Shown here: positions 1-8,602 of the stretch, piece by piece
Layout: the number at the start of each line of letters is the position of its first letter
How positions within the stretch are numbered: the first letter of the stretch is position 1
Source of the DNA: a virus
Length of the DNA: 64,000 nt
Virus record (IMG/VR): IMGVR_UViG_3300037808_001962
Location: 1 to 64,000 of that record
Reading direction: 5' to 3' (one strand)
The notes under the pieces: generated by a model
Databases searched by the model: none
What the model was told of the DNA's origin: nothing
What the model saw: only the letters and a program-made list of their open reading frames with translations
Made by a program: the position numbers and the translations under genes

Positions 1-2
1 GA

Positions 3-1058
3 AATACAGGAGCGAATTCAACCGTTGCTGGTCCAACAGGTCCAACAGGAAATACAGGTCCAACAGGGAATTCTTCAACCGTTGCTGGTCCAACAGGTCC
101 AACAGGAAATACAGGTCCAACAGGAAATTCTTCAACCGTTGCTGGTCCAACAGGTCCAACAGGAAATACAGGGGCTAATTCAACCGTTGCTGGTCCAACA
201 GGAACTACGGGTCCAATAGGTCCAACAGGAAATACTGGGGCTAATTCAACCGTTGCTGGTCCAACAGGTCCAACAGGAAATACAGGTCCAACAGGAAATT
301 CTTCAACCGTTGCTGGTCCAACAGGTCCAACAGGAAATACAGGTCCAACAGGAAATTCTTCAACCGTTGCTGGTCCAACAGGTCCAACAGGAAATACAGG
401 TCCAACGGGAAATACAGGAGCAGGGGCTTCACCTGGAGGCTTAAATACCCAAGTTCAGTTTAATAATAGTGGCTCTTTTGGTGGATCTACAAAATTACTT
501 TGGGATGATATTAATAGGTATCTTACTATTAATGGAGAGTTAGATGTTCAAGTTTCTTCATATTTTAATGACTTTGTTTCTTTAAACGAGGTTTTTACAC
601 AACAATTAGCTAATCCGTTAATTTTTTATACCCATTCAGCGGGTAGTGATTATGCTAGAATGAGGATCGATACATCAGGTAATATAAGAAATGGAGCTAA
701 TACTACCACTTGGCATACAGGGTCTGATCTTAGATTAAAGGAAAATATATCTACTATCCCTAATGCATTAGAGACTATTAAATCTTTAAGAGGGGTAACT
801 TTTGATTTTATACCTGAGGATTTTAAGGTGGGAGAGGGGAAACAATATGGATTAATTGCTCAAGAAGTTCAAAAAACAGTTCCCGATTTAGTACACTTAT
901 TTGCTAAAAAAGTTAGGATATCAGATACTGAAGAAATAGAAGATGTATTAGGTATTGAGGAAAGACTAGGTTTTGTATCAATATTAATTGAGGCCGTAAA
1001 AGAACTAGCCTCTGAAGTAGAAATTTTAAAACAACAGGTGGGTAAAGACAATGGATAA
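3..1058 (+). CDS. Collagen-like tail fibre with C-terminal S74 chaperone domain (5' partial)
   Basis: The reading frame is open from the window edge, so the start lies upstream. Positions 3-437 encode uninterrupted Gly-X-Thr triplets (GPT, GNT) broken by STVA linkers, a collagen-like shaft. A short region (about 438-700) resembles the pre-chaperone part of tail fibres. The last 110 residues form an intramolecular chaperone auto-processing domain (peptidase S74): the SDLRLKENI motif near 724 and GLIAQEVQ near 850 are hallmarks, followed by a closing helix ([12 protein letters not shown]). In this family the domain drives trimerisation and is often cleaved off using the Ser of the SD-K motif. 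It is probably a receptor-binding or side fibre. ATG codons inside the repeat region belong to other frames or to internal positions. The Thr-rich shaft is a possible glycosylation target given the cassette downstream. Family assignment is solid; the fibre role is inferred. Confidence 0.9.
   Translation, partial: NTGANSTVAGPTGPTGNTGPTGNSSTVAGPTGPTGNTGPTGNSSTVAGPTGPTGNTGANSTVAGPTGTTGPIGPTGNTGANSTVAGPTGPTGNTGPTGNSSTVAGPTGPTGNTGPTGNSSTVAGPTGPTGNTGPTGNTGAGASPGGLNTQVQFNNSGSFGGSTKLLWDDINRYLTINGELDVQVSSYFNDFVSLNEVFTQQLANPLIFYTHSAGSDYARMRIDTSGNIRNGANTTTWHTGSDLRLKENISTIPNALETIKSLRGVTFDFIPEDFKVGEGKQYGLIAQEVQKTVPDLVHLFAKKVRISDTEEIEDVLGIEERLGFVSILIEAVKELASEVEILKQQVGKDNG
30..428 (+). repeat. 57-bp tandem repeats encoding the collagen-like shaft
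   Basis: A 57-bp unit encoding 19 residues ([19 protein letters not shown]) occurs at 30-86, 87-143, 258-314 and 315-371, nearly identical in DNA sequence. Shorter or longer variants lie at 144-191 and 192-257, and a final partial copy runs from 372. The near identity implies recent expansion or homogenisation by recombination or slippage, so copy number is likely to vary between isolates and to be prone to assembly error. Confidence 0.9.
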
Positions 1059-1260
1059 GTTATCGGGATTAATATTAGACCCCTCGGGGGATACCCCCAC
1101 TAGTGCTAATGCAGAATTAAATGAACTAGTGGATGACTTAATTCTTATTTTAAAAATTAAAGGACAAGCACAACCTTATGCTTTTAGTCTTATGGATGAC
1201 CCCTATTTAAGAAATCTAATTTTAGCTAATCTTGCTGATGAAGAGCCTCAAGGCGACTAA
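1051..1260 (+). CDS. Small acidic protein of unknown function
   Basis: This 69-residue acidic protein starts 8 bases inside the end of the fibre gene and ends one base into the next gene, so translation is probably coupled to the fibre. I do not recognise a family. It has a leucine-rich helical centre ([13 protein letters not shown]) and an acidic C-terminus. By position it could be a fibre assembly helper, since small genes after S74-type fibres often are, but no motif supports this. Confidence 0.6.
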   Translation: MDKLSGLILDPSGDTPTSANAELNELVDDLILILKIKGQAQPYAFSLMDDPYLRNLILANLADEEPQGD

Positions 1261-1538
1261 TGGCAATTAAAGCTAAAAGTAGACCTAAGCTCCATGGAGC
1301 TAAAGGCAAAAAGCAATATGGTAAAGCCAATGGACGTTGGAAAGGCGGCACTAGTAAAACCTATAGACGAAGAATAACTAAGGCTAAAAAAGGTGAAGTG
1401 GTCCATCATAAAGACCATAATAAAAAAAATAATAAATCTAGTAATTTAAAAAAGATGAGTAGAGCAAGCCACAATAAGGCCCACCCTGAAAAAGGAGGAC
1501 ACCATCCTAAGAGTAAAAGAAAACGACCTAAACATTAG
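1260..1538 (+). CDS. Small, highly basic HNH-motif protein
   Basis: This 92-residue protein is rich in Lys and Arg throughout. The centre (about residues 47-77) reads VVHHKDHNKKNNKSSNL followed by RASHNKAH, matching the HHxDxNxxNN...NL...H pattern of HNH endonuclease zinc/metal sites (the HNH_3-like group). It is short for a homing endonuclease and lacks a recognisable DNA-specificity domain. It may be a small nicking or packaging-associated HNH protein, or only a basic DNA-binding protein. It overlaps the previous stop codon by one base, so it is part of the same operon. Confidence 0.55.
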   Translation: MAIKAKSRPKLHGAKGKKQYGKANGRWKGGTSKTYRRRITKAKKGEVVHHKDHNKKNNKSSNLKKMSRASHNKAHPEKGGHHPKSKRKRPKH

Positions 1539-1545
1539 TGTACTA

Positions 1546-2322
1546 TTGACTTCGGTCGATTTTCACGATATATTAGAAATAACACTTCCGCACAACAAAG
1601 AGATTTTTGATAATTTTCTAATTGTAACCTCTATTAGTGACGGTAATACCCAGGCTGTTTGTAAGAATCTCAATATAGACTATATAGCTACTAAAGCGTT
1701 TGACCCTGAGTTTAATAAAGGGGCCGCTATAAATGAGGGATTAAATCAATTACAAGGTATAGCAGATTGGGTATTAATAACAGATGCTGATATCTTTTGG
1801 CCTCCTTTCCTTGAAAAACAATTACCCTTATTAAATCTCGACTATCTTTATGGGTTCTATCGTAGAGTATTGATGAAAAAAGATTTAGGTATATTACATC
1901 AGTATAATGATATACCAGATTTTATGGAAAATTTAGATACTTTATATTTAGGCGGAGACTATAAGTTTATGGCAACTCTTGAAGACATTAATAATCAGAT
2001 CCCCTTTAATGGACGAGAGGCCCTAAAGGTTCCCAATATTTATAAAGTAGTTGAAGAGCCTGAAATATTTAAAGCTATGGGTTGGAATTCAGGAGTTGAA
2101 AGTACTATAGAAAATCCTTTGCCCTTAGGTTATGGTCAATTATTTAATTTTAATCAATATAAGGGTCGTAGATATCCAGAACAATTTAATACAGCGGCGG
2201 GTTGTGATTCTTATTTTTCTAGTCAATGGCTACAAGACCAAAGAAAATTTATTAAGGGTTTTACTACTATACACTTAGGACCTCGTATGGTACATTGGGA
2301 AGGTAGAAGGAAAGGGATTTAA
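1546..2322 (+). CDS. GT-A fold glycosyltransferase (GT2-like)
   Basis: About 258 residues. The LITDADIFWP segment holds the DxD motif that binds the divalent metal and sugar nucleotide in GT-A glycosyltransferases, preceded by the usual N-terminal strand (FLIVTS). The C-terminal part has W and H residues (IHLGPRMVHWEG) as in GT2/GT7-like enzymes. Start: TTG at 1546 is the first canonical alternative start, but the frame is open upstream and residues NISVLL before it complete the first Rossmann strand. Translation may therefore begin at a non-standard codon (for example ATT at 1534) near the end of the HNH gene; an AGGAGG at 1493-1498 lies inside that gene. First enzyme of the glycan cassette; sugar and acceptor are unknown. 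Confidence 0.75.
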   Translation: MTSVDFHDILEITLPHNKEIFDNFLIVTSISDGNTQAVCKNLNIDYIATKAFDPEFNKGAAINEGLNQLQGIADWVLITDADIFWPPFLEKQLPLLNLDYLYGFYRRVLMKKDLGILHQYNDIPDFMENLDTLYLGGDYKFMATLEDINNQIPFNGREALKVPNIYKVVEEPEIFKAMGWNSGVESTIENPLPLGYGQLFNFNQYKGRRYPEQFNTAAGCDSYFSSQWLQDQRKFIKGFTTIHLGPRMVHWEGRRKGI

Positions 2323-3290
2323 TGAGCATACCAAGGACTAATGAATTAAGGATTGAAACTTCTACTATTTGTAATGCTGCTTGTGTTTTTTGTCCTTGGC
2401 CAACTGATGATTTTATTAGGAATAAAAAGATTATGTCTTTAAAAGACTATCAATTTTATCTAGATAAAGCTTTAGAAGAGTTGGGAGATCAAATAACTGA
2501 AACATCCTTCTCGGGTTTTGGGGAAATTTTTTTAGATAAAACGGTTATAGATAAAATAGAGTATGCTTGTTCTAAAGATTTAAATGTGCATATTTTAACT
2601 AATGGCTCTTTAGTCACTACAGATCAAATTGATGCTATGTTTAATGCGGGTATTAAAGATATCCGATTTAGTATTCATACTACCGATCCTATTAATTATA
2701 CTAAAATTATGAATTTTGGAGGAGCTAAATTTAATTTTGAAAGAACTAAATCAACCATTGATTATGCTATAGCTAATAAGCCCGATAATATTGAGGTTAT
2801 AATTACAGCTGATATAGTAGAAGAAAATAAAGATGATGTTGAAAAATTAATTATGGAGTTTGAAGATAGGTGCATATTAGAGGTCTGGTATCCGCATAAC
2901 TGGGTTTATGGAAAGAAGTATAGGGATACCTCAGAAACTGCAGCCCTAACTACTTGTGGTAGACCTGCTAGTGGTCCTATCCAGTTACAGATAGAGGGTG
3001 ATATTATTATGTGTTGTTTTGATTTTAATAATAAGATGGTATTAGGGAATTTTAGAAATCAATCTTTTAAAGAAATCTTTAACGACTCCATCTTTAAAAA
3101 TATTTATCAAATTCATGAGATGGGTACTTGCGGCTCTTCAGATTTAATATGTAATGGTTGTGACCAATTACTAGATAAATCCAATATTATAATTTATAAT
3201 AATAGAGATAAAAAAGAAGAAAGGACTAAATTTACTAGCACTGGGCTAAGTAATATAATAAAAAGGAGTATCAATAATGGAAAAAGATGA
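2322..3290 (+). CDS. Radical SAM enzyme with SPASM-type auxiliary cluster domain
   Basis: The 322-residue protein carries the canonical radical SAM motif CX3CX2C (Cys17, Cys21, Cys24), which holds the 4Fe-4S cluster that cleaves S-adenosylmethionine. The SGFGEIF segment near residue 64 fits the GGEP-like strand. The C-terminal half has the SPASM/twitch cysteine pattern (Cys212, Cys231, Cys232, Cys270, Cys277, Cys280) and an LGNF segment, which binds an extra Fe-S cluster in enzymes that modify peptides, sugars or alcohol groups. Its start overlaps the glycosyltransferase stop by one base and its end overlaps the methyltransferase start by 14 bases. Placement among glycosyltransferases suggests sugar or glycoprotein modification; the substrate is unknown. 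Confidence 0.85.
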   Translation: MSIPRTNELRIETSTICNAACVFCPWPTDDFIRNKKIMSLKDYQFYLDKALEELGDQITETSFSGFGEIFLDKTVIDKIEYACSKDLNVHILTNGSLVTTDQIDAMFNAGIKDIRFSIHTTDPINYTKIMNFGGAKFNFERTKSTIDYAIANKPDNIEVIITADIVEENKDDVEKLIMEFEDRCILEVWYPHNWVYGKKYRDTSETAALTTCGRPASGPIQLQIEGDIIMCCFDFNNKMVLGNFRNQSFKEIFNDSIFKNIYQIHEMGTCGSSDLICNGCDQLLDKSNIIIYNNRDKKEERTKFTSTGLSNIIKRSINNGKR

Positions 3291-3954
3291 AAAAAAACTG
3301 GTTAATTACCTAGATAAGTATAATTATAGTTGTTATAATCCTATAATCTTAAATGGTAAAGTCTTTAAAGATTCACATAGGAGAGTTTTTAAAGACCAGG
3401 GAAAGCGATTAGATTTTATCAATTACAAGGATAATAAGATTTTAGATGTGGGTTGCTATAATGGGTTTTTAGCTTTTGAAGCAATTAAACGGGGGGCCTT
3501 GTCCTATATAGGGGTAGACTCTAATAGTCAATCCGACGGATTGGATAAAGTATTAGATCTTGCTAAAATAATTAAAGAGAATAATAAGTTAGATACCGTT
3601 TCTTTTATAGTGGGATGGTGTCAAGATTTATCTAAGTTAGTAAAGTTAAAAGATTTTGATGTTGTAACTGTTTTATCTATTCAACCTGCAAATCATTTAA
3701 TTGAAACACTTGTAGTCTCATCTGGTCTTCCTGATTGGTATAATTTTATAAAAGAAAAAGAAGTATATATAGAGGCTACTAATCACCCCAGTAGTAGTCC
3801 TATTAAAGGGGAAACTAACCCCTCTTTAACTAGGGCCCAATGGAGAAAGAAGATAAAAGCTGCTAAAAAGAATAAACTTGATATAGGTATAGAGCTATTA
3901 ACTTTTACTGATTATCAAGATAGACCCTTAATTAGGTTAACCTATAATGGATAA
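3277..3954 (+). CDS. Class I SAM-dependent methyltransferase
   Basis: 225 residues with a clear motif I (KILDVGCYNGF, about residues 54-64) and motif II (YIGVDSN), the S-adenosylmethionine-binding loop and acidic ribose-binding residue of class I Rossmann methyltransferases. No DNA-methyltransferase catalytic motif (DPPY or PC) is seen, so a small molecule, sugar or protein is the likelier acceptor. Embedded between the radical SAM enzyme (14-base overlap) and a glycosyltransferase (8-base overlap), it probably O-methylates a glycan residue or acts on the product of its neighbours. Confidence 0.75.
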   Translation: MEKDEKKLVNYLDKYNYSCYNPIILNGKVFKDSHRRVFKDQGKRLDFINYKDNKILDVGCYNGFLAFEAIKRGALSYIGVDSNSQSDGLDKVLDLAKIIKENNKLDTVSFIVGWCQDLSKLVKLKDFDVVTVLSIQPANHLIETLVVSSGLPDWYNFIKEKEVYIEATNHPSSSPIKGETNPSLTRAQWRKKIKAAKKNKLDIGIELLTFTDYQDRPLIRLTYNG

Positions 3955-4765
3955 GAATCTTCTATATATTGTTATTAAGATTGAGGATGAAGAATATAGG
4001 GATTATGCTAATAGACTTTGGGAATTTATAATAAGTTTAAGATATTTAGCTAACTATAGGGGTGAAATTGTTGTATTTGATTATGGTAGTACTCCTTCTG
4101 TTCTAGATAAATTATCCCAGTATGGAGTAGAGATAATAAAAATAAGTCCCGCTAGGGGGGATATACCCGTTACACATAATTTAACCAATATACGGAATAT
4201 AGATGTAATTCCGCATTTAGAGCAATTCAGGGAATATAAGTTATGTACTTATGATATTGACTCTTGGTTTCAGTACTCTATTGATTCATTATTTAAAGGA
4301 ATGACCTCTAGAGAGGGTTGTTATTATTCGGCCGAATTGGGTAGGACCTGTAGATATAGGGGTCCTGATAATAATAGTACTGAGCAAAAATATAATGAGA
4401 TTAGTAAAAGGCTGGGGGGATTTATTTGGGGCGGATTTCAAGGAGGCTTATATGAACCCTTTATCCATAAATTAGAAGCTATTAAAAAGGGTTTTTATGA
4501 AGACCATTGGAAGCTTAATATTTGGGGGACGGATCAATCCCTAATTACCTATCTTATTGATTTTGAGAAAGATATTTATAATTGCTATAAATGGGGCTTT
4601 GAGTATTATACCTCCAAAATAGAGGATAATAAAATAGTTAGTGCAGTGGATTGGTATAAAGGGCCCGTAAATGTTATTCACATGAATGCTAGTTTAAATG
4701 GAGGGGAGAGTGATCTATTTAGATTTAAAAATCTACACCCAGATTTATGGAATAAATATAAATGA
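3947..4765 (+). CDS. GT-A glycosyltransferase (GT8-like)
   Basis: 272 residues. LCTYDIDSWF holds a DxD (Asp-Ile-Asp) at the end of a hydrophobic strand, and the segment GGFIWGGFQGG followed later by VIHMNAS resembles the product and acceptor side of nucleotide-diphospho-sugar transferases of the GT8/GT-A group. No signal or transmembrane segment is present, so it acts in the cytoplasm. The next gene starts with an ATGA stop/start overlap. Donor sugar cannot be read from the sequence. Confidence 0.65.
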   Translation: MDKNLLYIVIKIEDEEYRDYANRLWEFIISLRYLANYRGEIVVFDYGSTPSVLDKLSQYGVEIIKISPARGDIPVTHNLTNIRNIDVIPHLEQFREYKLCTYDIDSWFQYSIDSLFKGMTSREGCYYSAELGRTCRYRGPDNNSTEQKYNEISKRLGGFIWGGFQGGLYEPFIHKLEAIKKGFYEDHWKLNIWGTDQSLITYLIDFEKDIYNCYKWGFEYYTSKIEDNKIVSAVDWYKGPVNVIHMNASLNGGESDLFRFKNLHPDLWNKYK

Positions 4766-5457
4766 GTATACCGAAGATTATTATTCAAACTTGGAAAACC
4801 GAGGATACACCAAAAGAGTCTAAAGGCTATCTAGGTGTATCTTCAGATCCTACATCTTTCATTAAAACTCTTAGGGATAAAAACCCCGACTTTGAGTATA
4901 AGTTTTTTGATGATAAAGAGGTTGTGAGGTTTATAGAGACCTATTACCCAGAATATGTAGACCTTTTTAATGGGCTTGAAAATATATCAAAATTTGACTT
5001 TTTCCGCTATCTTGCTATTTATAAATATGGTGGTTTCTATTTCGATATTGATATGACAATTAATCATTCTTTGGCCCCTTTAACTGAAGGACATACTGCA
5101 ATATTTCCAAAGGAATTTGAAATTAGTGGACTTTCTATTCTTGAGGAGCAAAATTTAACCTTTCTTTTAGGTCAATACGCTTTTGCAGCTACTCCTAAAC
5201 ATCCTTTTATAAAACACCTTATTAATAATATCAAGTACCCACCCTTTAAGCAAGATACTTGGCGGAATTTTGAAGCCCAGTGCGGGCGAGGTACTAAGGC
5301 CCATTTTAGGACAGCTGCGGTTTTAGTGTCTCAAAGTTATATTTCTTATCTTAGTTCTGGAAGCTCTAAAATTACTATATTAGAACCAACTCCTCAATTT
5401 GAATCAGCAAGATTTGGTAATTATGGTAAACATTGGGCTATGGGCTCATGGAAATGA
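4762..5457 (+). CDS. GT32-family glycosyltransferase (OCH1/capsular type)
   Basis: 231 residues. It opens with IPKIIIQTWKT, the typical IPkiIHqtW start of the glycosyltransferase sugar-binding DXD family (GT32), and contains FFRYLAIYKYGGFYFDID, the R-x-x-L/A-x-x-x-x-GG-x-Y-x-D-x-D signature with the metal-binding DxD. Family members transfer mannose, galactose or related sugars to capsules, glycolipids or proteins. ATG overlaps the previous TGA (ATGA), and its own TGA overlaps the next ATG, so translation is tightly coupled through the cassette. Confidence 0.85.
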   Translation: MSIPKIIIQTWKTEDTPKESKGYLGVSSDPTSFIKTLRDKNPDFEYKFFDDKEVVRFIETYYPEYVDLFNGLENISKFDFFRYLAIYKYGGFYFDIDMTINHSLAPLTEGHTAIFPKEFEISGLSILEEQNLTFLLGQYAFAATPKHPFIKHLINNIKYPPFKQDTWRNFEAQCGRGTKAHFRTAAVLVSQSYISYLSSGSSKITILEPTPQFESARFGNYGKHWAMGSWK

Positions 5458-6170
5458 TATCCATAATTACCCCCTCCCATGAGCATAATACTAAAGAAAT
5501 GGAATGCTTACTAGCATCTAGTTATAAATTAAATATTAATCTAGAGATTATAGGTATTGGTAAAGAATGGAGGGGATTTTTTTCAAAGCTAGAATGGATA
5601 ATAAGCTATTGTAATAGCATATCAGATGTAGAAAATAGGATTATTATAATGACTGATGCTTATGATGTCTTTTATTTACAAGAATCTTCTATCATTATAG
5701 ATAAATTTAAGAGGATGGGTTATAGGATATTGTGGTCTTCAGAAAAACAATATGCACACCAATTAACTAGTGATTTTAGCTTTTACCATTTAAGGGATAT
5801 ATCAAATTATAGATATCTAAATACAGGGGGATTTATAGGATATGCTAAAGACCTAAAAAAATTCTTTAATGGGGTTATGGAAATGATGAAAAACGAGGAC
5901 TGGGATACTAGTCTAAAAGGAGTAGACCAAACGGCTATTTCTCACTATATAGCAGTTGAAGGTTCTAACTATGAGCTTGGACTTGATTATAATTGTGAAA
6001 TATTCTATACATCGTCCAAAGATCAAGATGATATAGATAATTATGTTGAGTTTCATAATAATAAGCTTTTTGTGAAAGAAACTGAATCTTACCCTTGTGT
6101 AGTCCATGTACCTTGGAAAGGTAGATATAGAAAGGTTTTAGAGTACTTATTTAAAAAATGGAATATTTAA
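5454..6170 (+). CDS. PLOD/procollagen-type glycosyltransferase
   Basis: I choose ATG 5454 because it forms an ATGA overlap with the preceding stop; the frame stays open to a TTG at 5433. The protein (about 238 residues) matches the glycosyltransferase domain of lysyl hydroxylase/PLOD and procollagen galactosyltransferase-like enzymes: GIGKEWRG, TDAYDVFY (the D-x-x-D motif), YLNTGGFIGYA, then VDQTAI and LDYNCEIF occur in the family order. In eukaryotes and mimivirus these domains glycosylate collagen hydroxylysine. No lysyl-hydroxylase domain is attached or found in the window. It lies 4.4 kb downstream of the phage's own collagen-like fibre. Homology is strong by motif; the fibre as substrate is inference. 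Confidence 0.8.
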   Translation: MISIITPSHEHNTKEMECLLASSYKLNINLEIIGIGKEWRGFFSKLEWIISYCNSISDVENRIIIMTDAYDVFYLQESSIIIDKFKRMGYRILWSSEKQYAHQLTSDFSFYHLRDISNYRYLNTGGFIGYAKDLKKFFNGVMEMMKNEDWDTSLKGVDQTAISHYIAVEGSNYELGLDYNCEIFYTSSKDQDDIDNYVEFHNNKLFVKETESYPCVVHVPWKGRYRKVLEYLFKKWNI

Positions 6171-6898
6171 TTTCTATAACAACTATTCCCTCCAGGTTTG
6201 ATAATAGCATCCATTTATGCATTGACAGTCTTTTAGCGCAAAGCTTTAAAATTTCAAGAGTTATTGTAAATATACCAAAAAAATATTCTTGTAGATTTGA
6301 TGATGAAATACCCGAATCTAAGATAAATGATTTAAAGAATAAGTATGCAAATAAAAACGTAGTAATAAATTTAATTGATATAGATTTTGGGCCAGGAACT
6401 AAGCTATTAGGTTTATTTAGTATGTGGGATTCTATTTATGAAGATTATATAATAGTAGCTGATGATGATCATATATATAAATCCGATATGGTGGAGGGTT
6501 TTAATAATGCGGTTGTAGAAAACGGAATACAGGCGGGAGGCTATTGTGTATCAAAATTATATGATATTCAACCCCATGTTCAAGGCTCAGATGGGATTTT
6601 AATACGTACAGACTTATTAAATAATTTTATGTCTTATTATAATGCAATTAAGGATGAAGACCTTCTTCAATACGAGGATGATCATTATATATCTAACTAT
6701 CTTAATTTAAAAGGGGTAGAAATTCATCATATAAGAAGAGAGGCGGGATTGATCTATGAATCAGGGCCCCATGCCCATACTCCAGGCATTGCTCTCTGTA
6801 CATTAAAGGGTAAGTTTAAGAGGTCTTTGATACGAAGAGAACAATATAATTTTTTTCAGCAGAATAAAGAAAGTCTAAAGGAGATAGTAAATTTATAA
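6158..6898 (+). CDS. GT-A glycosyltransferase
   Basis: 246 residues starting with YLISITTIPSRF, a common start of viral and bacterial GT-A transferases. IIVADDDHIY contains the metal-binding Asp cluster after a hydrophobic strand, and YEDDHYISNYL resembles the ED-x-x catalytic-base region of GT2-type enzymes. It overlaps the previous gene by 13 bases and the next by one. Cytoplasmic, with no membrane segment. Acceptor and donor are unknown. Confidence 0.7.
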   Translation: MEYLISITTIPSRFDNSIHLCIDSLLAQSFKISRVIVNIPKKYSCRFDDEIPESKINDLKNKYANKNVVINLIDIDFGPGTKLLGLFSMWDSIYEDYIIVADDDHIYKSDMVEGFNNAVVENGIQAGGYCVSKLYDIQPHVQGSDGILIRTDLLNNFMSYYNAIKDEDLLQYEDDHYISNYLNLKGVEIHHIRREAGLIYESGPHAHTPGIALCTLKGKFKRSLIRREQYNFFQQNKESLKEIVNL

Positions 6899-7863
6899 TG
6901 AGGAGAGCATTGATTACAGGGGTAAATGGGATGGATGGAAGTTATTTAGCCGATTTTCTCCTTGAAAAAGGGTATAAGGTATATGGGATGGAGCGAAGAA
7001 CTTCAACCCTTAATCGGGCTAACACCCTGCATTTAATAGATAAGATAACATTTCTACGTGGGGATTTAACCGACCAGAATTCATTATTAAGATGTTTACA
7101 AGAAGCTAAGCCTGATGAGGTATACAATTTAGGTGCTATGTCATTTGTGGGAGAGAGCTGGAATACTCCCGAGCATACAGGAGACGTAAATGGTTTAGGG
7201 GTTTTAAGAGTATTAGAAGCAATACGGGAGTATGATAAGAGGATTAAATTTTATCAGGCCTCTACTTCTGAGATGTTTGGTAGAATGGAGGAAAACCCCG
7301 CTAATGAAGATACCTCCTTTTATCCCCGAAGCCCATACGGGGTTGCTAAATTATATGGCCATTGGATTACAAAAAATTATAGAGAATCGTATGGTATGTT
7401 CGCCTGTAGTGGAATTCTTTTTAACCATGAATCAGAGAGAAGAGGGTATGAGTTTGTTACTCGGAAAATATCAAAGGGAGTAGCTAGGATAAAATTAGGC
7501 TTAAGTAATGAGATTATATTAGGTAATATAGATTCAAGAAGAGATTGGGGGTATGCTCCCGACTATGTTAAAGCTATGTGGCTAATGTTGCAAGCTGATA
7601 TTCCTTGTGATTATGTAATTGCTACAGGAGAAGATCATTCTATAAGAGAGTTTTTAGATTTAGCGTTTAAGTATATTGGTATTAAAGATTGGTCAAGTTA
7701 TATAAAACAAGATAAAAAATATATTAGACCAGCTGAGGTTGATACCTTAAGAGGTGATTCAACTAGAGCCCGACTTAAATTAAATTGGGAGCCTTCAACG
7801 GATTTTGAGTCTTTAGTGACTAGGATGGTAAAATATGATTTAAAAATTTATGGAGGGAAATAA
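6898..7863 (+). CDS. gmd: GDP-mannose 4,6-dehydratase
   Basis: The 321-residue protein is a short-chain dehydrogenase with N-terminal NADP-binding GVNGMDGSYL (the GxxGxDGxYL form characteristic of Gmd), catalytic residues in STSEMFG and SPYGVAK (S/T...YxxxK), and the Gmd-specific FNHESERRG and FVTRKI segments. Gmd converts GDP-D-mannose to GDP-4-keto-6-deoxymannose, the precursor of GDP-fucose, GDP-rhamnose, GDP-perosamine and others. No fucose synthase or reductase gene is seen in the window, so the second step may use a host enzyme or a gene elsewhere. It is surrounded by glycosyltransferases and supplies a deoxyhexose donor for the cassette. Confidence 0.93.
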   Translation: MRRALITGVNGMDGSYLADFLLEKGYKVYGMERRTSTLNRANTLHLIDKITFLRGDLTDQNSLLRCLQEAKPDEVYNLGAMSFVGESWNTPEHTGDVNGLGVLRVLEAIREYDKRIKFYQASTSEMFGRMEENPANEDTSFYPRSPYGVAKLYGHWITKNYRESYGMFACSGILFNHESERRGYEFVTRKISKGVARIKLGLSNEIILGNIDSRRDWGYAPDYVKAMWLMLQADIPCDYVIATGEDHSIREFLDLAFKYIGIKDWSSYIKQDKKYIRPAEVDTLRGDSTRARLKLNWEPSTDFESLVTRMVKYDLKIYGGK

Positions 7864-8599
7864 TAGGTTGGGAGTAACAGTATTACAAGTGGAAAATAGA
7901 ATTAACATTAAGTATATGCGAATAATAGCTTCAATTAATCAAGTCCTCTGTCAAAAGCTGGGTTATAATTATAATTATTTATTTATGCAAGAAGCTATGA
8001 TTAATAAATTTCATGGTCCTAATAAAAGCCGATATAGAGCGGCTCAATGCGCAAAATTAGGAGTAATGAGTGAATTTTTAAATACTTCTACTTCTACTAC
8101 CATGATTTTTTTAGATAGTGATGCTTGGATAGAAAATCCATCTTATCTATATCAATTAGTAAATGAATTAAATAAGAATAAATCTAAACAAGGTTGTTTT
8201 TCTAGAGACCCATATAGATTATACTATACATATATAAATAGCGGATCTTTTATCCTTAAAATAAATGATTATACTAGAGATATGTATACATCAATTATTA
8301 ATAATTTTTTTCATCGGGGTAAAAGTTTATTCCCCCTTACTCGTGATAGTTTTGATCAGTATTATATATCAGAATCGGTTTATGAAAATAAAGAGGATTT
8401 TTTTATTCTTAAGCCTGATATTATAAATACTCCAAAGGGGAGAGTGTTAAGGCATGATTGGCGAAAAGAGAAAGAATTGGTAGAGGCGGATATAGTCCGG
8501 CGCTATGAGCTTCTAATAGATCAATCTATAGATAAAGATAGTAAGTTTAATTTTTCTGGGTCTTTAGATTTACATGAGTATCCTAACCTGGAGCGGTAG
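7850..8599 (+). CDS. GT-A glycosyltransferase (GT34/GT8-like)
   Basis: 249 residues. KLGVMSEFL then MIFLDSDAWIENP gives the strand plus DxD typical of galactosyl/mannosyl transferases, and YINSGSFILK followed by DQYYISE matches the NSG...FxL and D-Q elements of GT34/GT8-like enzymes. It overlaps gmd by 14 bases. Last clear glycosyltransferase of this cassette. The exact family is uncertain. Confidence 0.7.
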   Translation: MEGNNRLGVTVLQVENRINIKYMRIIASINQVLCQKLGYNYNYLFMQEAMINKFHGPNKSRYRAAQCAKLGVMSEFLNTSTSTTMIFLDSDAWIENPSYLYQLVNELNKNKSKQGCFSRDPYRLYYTYINSGSFILKINDYTRDMYTSIINNFFHRGKSLFPLTRDSFDQYYISESVYENKEDFFILKPDIINTPKGRVLRHDWRKEKELVEADIVRRYELLIDQSIDKDSKFNFSGSLDLHEYPNLER

Positions 8600-8602
8600 A
8601 AG

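Noticed and set aside
30-428. Regular repeats that could look like a CRISPR array
   Set aside because: Units are 48-66 bp, lie back to back with no unique spacers, and encode an unbroken protein frame.
25-444. Gln/Val-rich and Leu-rich open frames in other phases of the collagen repeat
   Set aside because: They are by-products of the 57-bp repeat; the Gly-Pro-Thr frame is continuous with the S74 domain.
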